Part shown: positions 1 through 5,051 of the stretch, piece after piece
Position numbering within the stretch: the stretch's first letter is position 1
Layout of the letters: each line of letters opens with the position of its first letter
From: Planctomycetota bacterium
GTDB taxonomy: Bacteria; Planctomycetota; DG-23; SLPQ01
Direction: 5' to 3'
DNA length: 5,419 bases
Assembly (NCBI GenBank): GCA_021160625.1
Contig: JAGHCE010000103.1
Coordinates: 1 to 5,419, forward strand
The notes under the pieces: generated by a model
Seen by the model: only the letters and a program-made list of their open reading frames with translations
Database searches by the model: none
Told to the model about the DNA's origin: nothing
Made by a program: the position numbers and the translations under genes

Positions 1-1674
1 ACCCCCAGATCTGCTGCCCGGCGGCTCGTCGATCCACTTGCCTAATGACGGAAGAACGACCTCGTTCATCACGCGCTCAAGAACTTGCAGCTCGGTATTA
101 CTGAAATCGCCCATGCCACGCTCAACGATCTCTCTGCTGCCGATCGAGATCTTCAGGCACCTAAGAAACAATAGCACTTTGTGGATCTCAAATTGGCTGA
201 TATCGCGCAAGAACACTTGGTAGGGTTGCTTCGGGAGATAATGAAGAAGTCTATGACTCGTAACGATGCAGTAGCCGTAGCCCATGCGCCCGATGGCGGC
301 CATGCGCCCGATGGCGGCGCAAAGTATGACCTCGTTGTCGTAAAGCTCGCCGAATGTCCGCGTAACGGCCTGGCGCTCCTTCCCCGTGAGCGCACTGCCC
401 TCCTTAATAGCGAACCTGGGACCGAATAGGCCCCAGCCTCCACGAGAGACCGGGCCAGAGCATATCCGTTTTATCCTCTCGCGTACCGCGGCTACGCTCT
501 CCGGGAGAATGAACGGAGCACATTCGCTGATCTTCTTCATCAGCAAAGGCTTGATATCATCATATCCATATGTGTCACAGAAGCGCAATGCCTCCCGGAA
601 GATACTATAATCCCCCTCGGCCGCGAGAATTCCTTCCAAGACCTTGCGCACCTTCTCTCTTTCTTCACTCGCTTGCGTAAGTCCAGCCTTGCTTTGTAGG
701 ATGGTTGCTTTAAGAAGAAGGACCTCGGCACTTCCACGGCTGCTATCCAGAATGCGCTCCACTGCCTGAGAAGCATCTTCATGCTGACCGTTCAACAAAC
801 ATGCCCGGGCGAACACGAGCAACGTACTGGGATCAAAGGGACAGAGTTCCAATGCGTGGGTCGACAGCGCAACGGCCTGTGGCCCGTCGCCTGCCGCAAG
901 GGCTTCTTCGGTTCCATTCAGATCAGCAATCATGGCTCTGTGCAGTCGTTGCACAGCGTCTGCGTTAGGCAACTCCATTCGAAGAACTGAAGCGATTTGC
1001 GAGGAGATTCTATCATAAGCACGGTTCCAGACTGTCTTGAAATCATTCTCCAACCGTGCCAACGTCTCGTTATACCGCTCAGCTACGGCCTTCTCGCGAG
1101 CTTTTTGCTCAGCATTGTCATAAACTGCCCCGGCACCCGCAGCGGCCAGATTGCCCGCAGTACTACTGCTACGAGTTCCCACTACGGCACCGGCCACCAT
1201 GCCACCACTTCCTTTCGTTTGAACTGCAAGCCCTGCCTCCGCCATGATCGTCCGAAGGGAAGTCAATGTGGCGGTCACGGGGCCTGTCAGTGTTTTGCAC
1301 TCACTGAACAGAGCTGTGGTATCCAAAAAACTGGCATCTACCCCCATGTGCTTCAGGCCACCATGCGTCGCGGAGACCACCTCGTAAAGTGCTCTGTCCA
1401 AGTCGCCTTCGATTGCACCGGGATCCAGAATGTACATGTGTTTGACGATGTCCTTTACTCCCGTTGCCGCGCGAGAACTCGCCATGACGTTGCGGTAGAA
1501 GATTTGCTGCAACGGAAGATACAGCCCCAGCCCAAGCTGCTGCTCGTTGACCAGCAGGGCAGGAGCGACATCCTCGTCAGCAAGCGGAACTTGTGTTGCG
1601 ACCCGTGTGCCGCATTCGGGACAGAACTTCGCTTTGGCTTCCAGATGAGCATTACATTTCGGACACACAGGCAT
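1..1674 (-). CDS. Zinc-ribbon / TPR-like / PH-like multidomain protein, C-terminus beyond window
   Basis: The frame is open without a stop for 558 codons from the ATG at 1674 down to base 1, so the 3' end lies outside the window. The start is supported because a zinc ribbon begins at once: C4-x2-C7 and C18-x2-C21 (CPKC then CPEC-G). Behind it come a mostly helical region, a Gly/Ala-rich segment at about 155-184 resembling a glycine zipper, a charged, possibly coiled-coil stretch at about 185-225, and a TPR-like helical region at about 255-345 (ALELCPFDPSTLLVFARA...G...EDA). Residues about 420-540 resemble a bacterial YokE-type PH domain, with the T-x2-RLL signature at 472-477 followed by alternating strands and a final amphipathic helix. 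A weak GGGGA lies about 6 bases before the start. Zinc-ribbon plus PH-like proteins are usually cytoplasmic or membrane-associated and poorly characterised; I do not assign a function. An exact six-residue duplication lies at 453-464. Reading frame is near certain; the domain names after the zinc ribbon are inference from pattern. Confidence 0.87.
   Translation of the reverse strand, partial: MPVCPKCNAHLEAKAKFCPECGTRVATQVPLADEDVAPALLVNEQQLGLGLYLPLQQIFYRNVMASSRAATGVKDIVKHMYILDPGAIEGDLDRALYEVVSATHGGLKHMGVDASFLDTTALFSECKTLTGPVTATLTSLRTIMAEAGLAVQTKGSGGMVAGAVVGTRSSSTAGNLAAAGAGAVYDNAEQKAREKAVAERYNETLARLENDFKTVWNRAYDRISSQIASVLRMELPNADAVQRLHRAMIADLNGTEEALAAGDGPQAVALSTHALELCPFDPSTLLVFARACLLNGQHEDASQAVERILDSSRGSAEVLLLKATILQSKAGLTQASEEREKVRKVLEGILAAEGDYSIFREALRFCDTYGYDDIKPLLMKKISECAPFILPESVAAVRERIKRICSGPVSRGGWGLFGPRFAIKEGSALTGKERQAVTRTFGELYDNEVILCAAIGRMAAIGRMGYGYCIVTSHRLLHYLPKQPYQVFLRDISQFEIHKVLLFLRCLKISIGSREIVERGMGDFSNTELQVLERVMNEVVLPSLGKWIDEPPGSRSGG
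283..318. repeat. Exact 18-bp tandem duplication inside a coding region
   Basis: The 18-base unit CATGCGCCCGATGGCGGC occurs twice back to back at 283-300 and 301-318 with no mismatch. Because 18 is a multiple of three, the minus-strand gene stays in frame and gains a doubled AAIGRM peptide (residues 453-458 and 459-464), just before the GYGYCIVTSHRLL strand of the PH-like domain. Complete identity at all third positions indicates a recent slippage-type duplication or an assembly artefact. Confidence 0.95.
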
Positions 1675-1857
1675 AACTCGTCCCCAACACCATTTCTGTA
1701 AACACTCAAACGCCAACGTCTATGGAAAAATAACGTGTGTCAGTTCTGTTCGATCCTCAGGCCCCTCTAACTCCTGTCTATGTGAATATCCCCCGTTCCC
1801 GGTTCTTACTCACAACGTGAGCTACATAGAATACTAAGATGACTAAGGTGCTCCCCA

Positions 1858-1887
1858 TTGTCAAGACCAAAAAGTGGCTTGTATAAG
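1858..1887 (+). promoter_or_regulatory. Sigma70-like promoter reading toward cinA
   Basis: TTGTCA (1858-1863) and TATAAG (1882-1887) each match the bacterial consensus at five of six positions and are 18 bases apart. An alternative -10, CATAAT, overlaps at 1888-1893. A transcript would begin near 1893-1900, run directly through the inverted repeats that follow, and reach the cinA start after a leader of roughly 295 bases. The site is seen in the sequence; its use is inference, and no other gene lies between it and cinA. Confidence 0.45.
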
Positions 1888-1907
1888 CATAATCTCACAG
1901 TCCAACC

Positions 1908-1954
1908 GTGGCTGGAACGCAAGGAGCCCGTAGGGCGACTGGAGTTCCAGCCAC
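1908..1954. repeat. Perfect 11-bp inverted repeat (hairpin 1)
   Basis: GTGGCTGGAAC (1908-1918) and GTTCCAGCCAC (1944-1954) are exact reverse complements around a 25-base loop. The loop contains a smaller GCCC-GTA-GGGC hairpin, and CTGGA-GT-TCCAG at the right side is a competing local palindrome. No T-run follows, so it is not a classical terminator. It may be an RNA leader structure, a dispersed palindromic repeat (REP-like) or a small non-autonomous element. Confidence 0.8.
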
Positions 1955-1979
1955 CCGGCGCGGTCTTCGCCGCGGGTGG
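1951..1979. repeat. Bulged 10-bp inverted repeat (hairpin 2), overlapping hairpin 1
   Basis: CCACC (1951-1955) pairs with GGTGG (1975-1979) and CGCGG (1959-1963) pairs with CCGCG (1970-1974), leaving a three-base bulge (CGG) on the left and a six-base loop TCTTCG. The outer left arm shares bases 1951-1954 with the right arm of hairpin 1, so the two complete structures cannot form together. No T-run follows. Confidence 0.7.
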
Positions 1980-2131
1980 ACAAGAGGCATTGCTGCGCGT
2001 GCATTCTATGTGTCGGTTGCTATAAGAGTCAACGGTTTTCCCGGCAGGGGCGGAATTCGCGTTCGGGGCGTAGCGGGATTCGGGCTTCACGTTGGTGGCT
2101 TGTACGTGTAACATAAGGAGCGGCACGATAT

Positions 2132-2176
2132 TTGGAAGCAGGTCAAGCGTATGTCATTTTGACGACCGAGGTGTAG
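2132..2176 (+). CDS. Possible 14-codon leader ORF before cinA
   Basis: TTG at 2132 follows AAGGAG (2115-2120) by 11 bases and opens 14 codons (LEAGQAYVILTTEV) that end at TAG 2174-2176. The stop overlaps the AGGAG (2175-2179) that would serve cinA, and the frame is the same as cinA. This geometry would allow translational coupling, but spacing is long, the start is TTG, and the peptide is too short to judge by composition. Weakly supported. Confidence 0.15.
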   Translation: MEAGQAYVILTTEV

Positions 2177-2191
2177 GAGCGTGAGCGGGAA

Positions 2192-3472
2192 ATGAAGGCT
2201 GTCGGTATCTCAGGCGATGCAGGGCGCGGCTTGCCGCGCGCATCTGCTGTTGTCATTTCTGTCGGGACGGAACTGGTCAGGGGTGAAATCCTTGATACCA
2301 ATGCTGCGTACCTCTCGCGCGAGCTGGCGGAGATCGGCATTGAGACTGTCGGCCATGTCACTGTCGGTGACGACTCCGAGGCCCTGGCGGAGGCCGTGTT
2401 GCGAGCGGCATCGGCGTGTGAAGTCGTCATCGTGACCGGCGGCATCGGCCCGACCCCCGACGACATTACACGGGATGCGGTGGCGCGGGCCGCCGGCGTG
2501 GAGCTTCAGCGCGACGGGGCCGCCCTCGCCCACATTGAGGGGATGTTCGCCTCGCGCGACAGGCGGATGTCGCCCAGCAACGCCGTCCAGGCCGATTTCC
2601 CGCGCGGCGCGAGCATCATAGCGAACCCGCGAGGCACCGCCGCCGGTTTTCGCGTAAAGGTGGCGCGCGCCGAGGCAATAGTCCTTCCCGGCGTCCCGGT
2701 CGAGATGAAGATGATGTGGGATGCGACCGTCCGCGACTATCTTGCGGCTATGGGCGCCGGCGCGGCGATTACCAGGACCGTTAACTGCTTCGGCAGCGGC
2801 GAATCGGACATCTCGGAGGCGATAGGGGACCTTATGCAACCGGGGCAAAATCCGCTTGTGGGCGACACGGCGGAAGAGGGGATAATCAAGATACGTATCC
2901 GCGCCACCGCCCGGACCAGGACGCAGGCTCTCGAACTCATCGACCGGACAAAGTCACAAGTCAAGGCCCGCCTTGGAGATACGGTCTTTGGAGAGGATTC
3001 ACAAACGCTGGAATCCGTGGTGGTTGGGGCTCTTTTGGAGAGGGGCCTTTCGGTAACCGTGGCGGAGTCCTGCACCGGGGGGCTTCTGGCCAAGCGGATC
3101 ACCGACATATCGGGGTCTTCGGGTTGCTTCACACAAGGTATTGTGGCCTATCACAACGACGCGAAGGTGACGCTCCTGGGCGTCGCCCCCGAGATTCTGG
3201 CCGAGCACGGCGCCGTAAGCGATCAAGTAGCCCGTGCGATGGCCGAGGGTGCAAGGGTGGGTGCCGGCAGCGATTTTGCCCTCTCGACGACCGGCATCGC
3301 CGGGCCCACAGGCGGCACTTCACTAAAGCCGGTAGGCCTTGTGTACATTGCACTTGCGTCAGCGGACGGTACGGTTTCGAAGCGTTTGCAGCTTCGCGGA
3401 AAGCGCGCCGAGGTGCGGGATCGGGCATCCAAACACGCTCTAAACTTGCTGCGGCTGCACATTATGCGCTGA
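2192..3472 (+). CDS. cinA: CinA-family protein, NMN amidohydrolase-like (two-domain)
   Basis: A full-length 426-residue CinA, near the usual 410-420. The N-terminal molybdopterin-binding-like (MoCF) domain, about residues 19-185, shows GTELVRGEILDTN (25-37), TGGIGPTPDD (82-91), the NPRGTAAGF loop (145-153) and LPGVPVEM (165-172); in this family it carries ADP-ribose pyrophosphatase activity. A linking KH-like domain covers about 188-275. The C-terminal PncC-type domain, about 280-426, deamidates nicotinamide mononucleotide to nicotinate mononucleotide in pyridine nucleotide recycling and shows ESCTGGLLA (292-300, with the serine of the family's active-site motif at 293), VAYHNDAK and STTGIAGPTGGT..KPVG (365-382). 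The enzyme is cytoplasmic. The ATG has AGGAG 12 bases upstream, somewhat far. It adds about 17 residues (MKAVGISGDAGRGLPRA) before the normal family start; TTG at 2231 would give a shorter form. The usual GTAPGF motif reads GTAAGF here. The competence link in the name is historical. Confidence 0.96.
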   Translation: MKAVGISGDAGRGLPRASAVVISVGTELVRGEILDTNAAYLSRELAEIGIETVGHVTVGDDSEALAEAVLRAASACEVVIVTGGIGPTPDDITRDAVARAAGVELQRDGAALAHIEGMFASRDRRMSPSNAVQADFPRGASIIANPRGTAAGFRVKVARAEAIVLPGVPVEMKMMWDATVRDYLAAMGAGAAITRTVNCFGSGESDISEAIGDLMQPGQNPLVGDTAEEGIIKIRIRATARTRTQALELIDRTKSQVKARLGDTVFGEDSQTLESVVVGALLERGLSVTVAESCTGGLLAKRITDISGSSGCFTQGIVAYHNDAKVTLLGVAPEILAEHGAVSDQVARAMAEGARVGAGSDFALSTTGIAGPTGGTSLKPVGLVYIALASADGTVSKRLQLRGKRAEVRDRASKHALNLLRLHIMR

Positions 3473-3546
3473 ATTTGCCGTTTTTTCGTTGATTTCGCGC
3501 TTTTCGTGGAACAGAATAGATGGTATCGGGGTCTAAAAGTACGGAT

Positions 3547-3598
3547 ATGGTGGGGGAAGTGCTGTCTTGCGGGGGGTTTCCAGGTTTTGCTCCACCAT
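3547..3598. repeat. Long-loop inverted repeat between cinA and the zinc-ribbon gene
   Basis: ATGGTGG (3547-3553) is the exact reverse complement of CCACCAT (3592-3598), and a G-T and a G-C pair could extend the stem to nine. The loop is 38 bases (34 in the extended form) and contains a G6 tract. A short stem with so long a loop can arise by chance; no T-run follows. Confidence 0.3.
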
Positions 3599-3610
3599 TT
3601 CTTAAAGTCA

Positions 3611-3620
3611 CCGTGCACGG
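3611..3620. promoter_or_regulatory. Perfect 10-bp palindrome upstream of the zinc-ribbon gene
   Basis: CCGTGCACGG is self-complementary over ten bases and ends 48 bases before the ATG of the zinc-ribbon gene. It lies between a loose -35-like TTAAAG (about 3604-3609) and -10-like GATATA (about 3628), where a dimeric repressor would typically bind. The palindrome is seen; the operator role is inference and the promoter match is poor. Confidence 0.25.
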
Positions 3621-3668
3621 CAGTTCGATATAGCGGGGGGGGAGGCGCCCTTACGGAGGGAGGCGTCT

Positions 3669-3854
3669 ATGAAGCGGTGTCAGATGTGCGGTTCGGCGAT
3701 GCGCCTTGATGCGGAGCTCGTTGAAGGGGAGAGGCACTATCTGTGGTACAAGTGCACCAACCTTGACTGTGGTGCGATCTTCCTCGTACAGGAACCCATT
3801 CGGAAAGCCCCTGTGCCGGCGCCCCAGGCACCGGTAAACTCCACTGTCGCCTGA
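3669..3854 (+). CDS. Small zinc-ribbon protein, 61 residues
   Basis: A complete short gene with a strong ribosome site (GGAGGGAGG, 3655-3663) at good distance from ATG 3669. Four cysteines in two knuckles, C4-x2-C7-G and C29-x4-C34-G, separated by 21 residues with an acidic turn (LVEGERHY) and aromatic-rich strand (YLWYKC), describe a one-zinc ribbon. After residue 43 the chain becomes Pro/Ala-rich (APVPAPQAPV) and is probably disordered. No helix-turn-helix, membrane segment or signal peptide is visible, so it is likely a cytoplasmic protein that binds nucleic acid or another protein. It lies 196 bases downstream of cinA on the same strand and faces the membrane-protein gene tail to tail. 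I do not recognise a named family. Confidence 0.8.
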   Translation: MKRCQMCGSAMRLDAELVEGERHYLWYKCTNLDCGAIFLVQEPIRKAPVPAPQAPVNSTVA

Positions 3855-3920
3855 GCCCGGCGGTCGAGAGACTTATCCTGTGACAAGCCCCCCTTTCCAG
3901 GTGGCTTCGCGATTTCCGTA

Positions 3921-3942
3921 CGGTTGTTGCGGACAGCAACCG
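3921..3942. terminator. 9-bp hairpin with tetraloop between convergent genes, possible terminator
   Basis: CGGTTGTTG (3921-3929) pairs with CAGCAACCG (3934-3942) around the four-base loop CGGA, with one G-U pair when transcribed from the plus strand. It lies in the 115-base gap between two genes that end toward each other, where a shared terminator is expected. Neither strand has a T-run directly after the stem, so it may instead be a 3'-end stabilising structure or support another form of termination. Confidence 0.35.
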
Positions 3943-3969
3943 ATATGCGGGTACTATTCCTCCAAGTTC

Positions 3970-4761
3970 TTATTGCCGGATGTATCGCTTTTCCCCGGGG
4001 TCCCAGACCAGTGTATCGAGGTCTTCGGCGAATCGTTGCCTGAAATCAGCCGGGGACGAGTACTCCTGGCCTGTTAGGTGTTTGAGAAGCCAGAGAACAT
4101 CCGCCGGTCCCGATATCCTTGTCCGGCCGGGCGGCGCGTCGGCGGGGGTGTTCTGGCCGCTTGGCGCCTCATCCGGGAGCTCCTCGGCAATGAGAGCAAG
4201 GCGCTCAAGTGACGCCTTCTCGCCCGCAGCCGCAAAACAATAGACTATCGCGGCCCGAACCTGTGGCGACATGCTCTCCGCTTTCTTTTCCAGTGCTTGT
4301 TCCACATCTTTGTTCCAGCGATCCGCAAGGAGTTCCCCGCAGGTTACCAGGCGCCATTTCTCGGGATTGGAATGGACCGTTCTGACTGCGCTTGCCACGG
4401 CCCACGGCCAGTAGAAGACGTCGATTGCCACCCACATACCGGCACCCGTCATCGAGACGACTATCATCACACAGATGCCCCTGCGGACGAGGCTCCCCCA
4501 GGTGCTGTGTCCCGCGAGAATCGCAATCACCCAGACGACCAGGGCCACCAGCGCCAAGAGCCCCGCCATCATAAGCGTGCCGCCGACAGCGTAGATCGCA
4601 AAGCTGAGCACGCCTGAGGAAGGAGGCCACTCGACGGGTCTTTCGGCCCGAAGGAAAAGGACGCAGGACAGGATGATGACTGCGCAGATGAGAAAGCCGG
4701 CGCCGGCCGCCCGCGTGTAGATGCCGCGCTTCTTGTGCGATTCGTCGTTGACCTCGGACAT
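3970..4761 (-). CDS. Membrane protein of unknown function with HEAT-like C-terminal region
   Basis: A 263-residue protein starting at ATG 4761 with GAGGG about nine bases upstream. A short charged N-terminus (ESHKKR) precedes three hydrophobic segments at about 18-37, 52-82 and 95-122, the second long enough for a long or kinked helix, with Trp/Tyr/Pro at the end of the third (FYWPW, 116-120). By the positive-inside rule, KKR at the start and the RR pair at 93-94 put the N-terminus and the loop before segment 3 inside, which would place the C-terminal half outside. That half is helical, with a repeat-like pattern (SPQVRAAIVYCFAAAGEKASLERLALIAEELP), a Pro/Gly/Ala-rich linker, and a final LKHLTGQEYSSPADFRQRF...LVWDPGEKRY. 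The LTGQ...W-DP ending resembles the terminal part of HEAT-repeat proteins in Planctomycetes-like bacteria. No catalytic motif is visible. It is divergent from the CarB-like gene. Real gene likely; function unknown. Confidence 0.8.
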   Translation of the reverse strand: MSEVNDESHKKRGIYTRAAGAGFLICAVIILSCVLFLRAERPVEWPPSSGVLSFAIYAVGGTLMMAGLLALVALVVWVIAILAGHSTWGSLVRRGICVMIVVSMTGAGMWVAIDVFYWPWAVASAVRTVHSNPEKWRLVTCGELLADRWNKDVEQALEKKAESMSPQVRAAIVYCFAAAGEKASLERLALIAEELPDEAPSGQNTPADAPPGRTRISGPADVLWLLKHLTGQEYSSPADFRQRFAEDLDTLVWDPGEKRYIRQ

Positions 4762-4796
4762 ATTGCAGCGCCCTCTGCCGGGGATTTGCCGCCGCT

Positions 4797-4804
4797 AAAG
4801 GAGG
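4797..4804 (+). promoter_or_regulatory. Unassigned Shine-Dalgarno-like AAAGGAGG
   Basis: A near-perfect ribosome site is followed 8 bases later by TTG (4813) and 10 bases later by GTG (4815). The GTG frame gives about 46 residues, strongly basic at its start (VAARARRRFSRWKPP), ending at TAA near 4953; the TTG frame gives about 40 residues ending at 4935. Neither has convincing protein character. It may be chance within a purine-rich stretch. Confidence 0.15.
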
Positions 4805-4874
4805 CTTTCTTATTGTGGCCGCCCGCGCACGCCGCCGTTTTTCCCGCTGGAAGCCCCCCGCCGGCCACGCAGGC

Positions 4875-4903
4875 AGTCTACGGCCGCCTTCCGGGCGGGT
4901 CAA
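4875..4903 (-). promoter_or_regulatory. Candidate promoter of the membrane-protein gene
   Basis: On the minus strand TTGACC (5 of 6 to consensus; plus coordinates 4898-4903) and TAGACT (4 of 6; 4875-4880) are separated by exactly 17 bases. Transcription would begin near 4868, about 107 bases before the ATG at 4761. The spacing is optimal and the -35 good, but the -10 is imperfect. Confidence 0.35.
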
Positions 4904-4929
4904 GACAAAACAGCGGACTCATTTTTCTC

Positions 4930-4956
4930 TTGTAGTATGCCTCGGCGGCGGATAAT
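4930..4956 (+). promoter_or_regulatory. Candidate promoter of the CarB-like gene
   Basis: GATAAT (4951-4956) matches the -10 consensus at five of six positions. The best -35 at a usable distance, TTGTAG (4930-4935), matches at only three and leaves a short 15-base spacer. Transcription would begin near 4963, about 90 bases before the TTG start at 5052. Only the -10 is persuasive. Confidence 0.28.
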
Positions 4957-5037
4957 TTGTGTTCGATGATGGCCGGTATGTCTGTTTGCCGTCCGGAAAA
5001 GGTCACCATACACTGAGGCTGTGCTTGCCCACCGCAC

Positions 5038-5045
5038 AAGGAGGT
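5038..5045 (+). promoter_or_regulatory. Perfect Shine-Dalgarno that fixes a TTG start
   Basis: AAGGAGGT is fully complementary to the 3' end of 16S rRNA and ends six bases before TTG 5052, the optimal distance. It decides the start of the CarB-like gene, which has no ATG nearby. The preceding GCACA can pair with TGTGC upstream, which could partly mask the site. Confidence 0.85.
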
Positions 5046-5051
5046 CTCGAT

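Larger units (their letters stand above)
1675..2191. other. Non-coding region between divergent genes
   Basis: This 517-base stretch separates the minus-strand zinc-ribbon gene from cinA. I find no frame in it with protein-like composition together with a ribosome site. It holds a sigma70-like promoter pointing toward cinA (1858-1887), two overlapping inverted repeats (1908-1954 and 1951-1979), a second isolated TATAAG at 2021-2026, a possible 14-codon leader ORF (2132-2176) and the cinA ribosome site. Upstream control of the minus gene must also lie here. The best minus-strand match I see is TTGTGA-18-GATATT (about 1788-1817), with four of six matches in each hexamer, too weak to call. A small inverted repeat CTCAC-AAC-GTGAG (1809-1821) lies over its -35 end, and a direct repeat ACTAAG-ATG-ACTAAG is at 1833-1847. 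Confidence 0.7.
4762..5051. other. Divergent intergenic control region
   Basis: This 290-base gap separates the starts of the minus-strand membrane gene and the plus-strand CarB-like gene, so it must hold both sets of control signals. It contains candidate promoters in each direction, an unassigned AAAGGAGG (4797-4804), a GC-rich stretch at about 4850-4895 with several short complementary arms, and a five-pair hairpin TGTGC/GCACA (about 5021-5039) that overlaps the start of the CarB-like ribosome site. I see no convincing gene within it. Confidence 0.6.

Noticed and set aside
283..318. CRISPR or microsatellite array
   Set aside because: Only two adjacent copies without spacers, inside a coding frame.
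997..1701. 234-codon plus-strand open frame
   Set aside because: It lies opposite the zinc-ribbon gene; its composition is irregular (many Cys/His/Ser/Arg) and it has no domain, whereas the minus strand gives a coherent protein.
2021..2026. Second TATAAG as a promoter
   Set aside because: No acceptable -35 at 15-19 bases upstream; the nearest TTGCTG is 25 bases away.
1806..2126. 106-codon minus-strand and 67-codon plus-strand frames in the intergenic region
   Set aside because: Both run through the inverted repeats and have repeat-derived, low-quality composition without a ribosome site.
2210..2848. 212-codon minus-strand open frame
   Set aside because: It lies opposite cinA, whose family motifs are unmistakable; a long antisense frame is expected in GC-rich codons.
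3452..3486. Intrinsic terminator of cinA (CGGC/GCCG before T6)
   Set aside because: The stem is only four pairs with a 21-base loop that includes the end of the gene; the T6 run alone is not enough.
3506..3709. 67-codon plus-strand frame overlapping the zinc-ribbon start
   Set aside because: No ribosome site, passes through the G8 run, and overlaps out of frame a gene with a strong ribosome site and paired cysteines.
4205..4903. 232-codon minus-strand frame overlapping the membrane gene
   Set aside because: Arg/Gly-rich out-of-frame reading; the overlapping 263-residue frame has clean membrane helices and a ribosome site.
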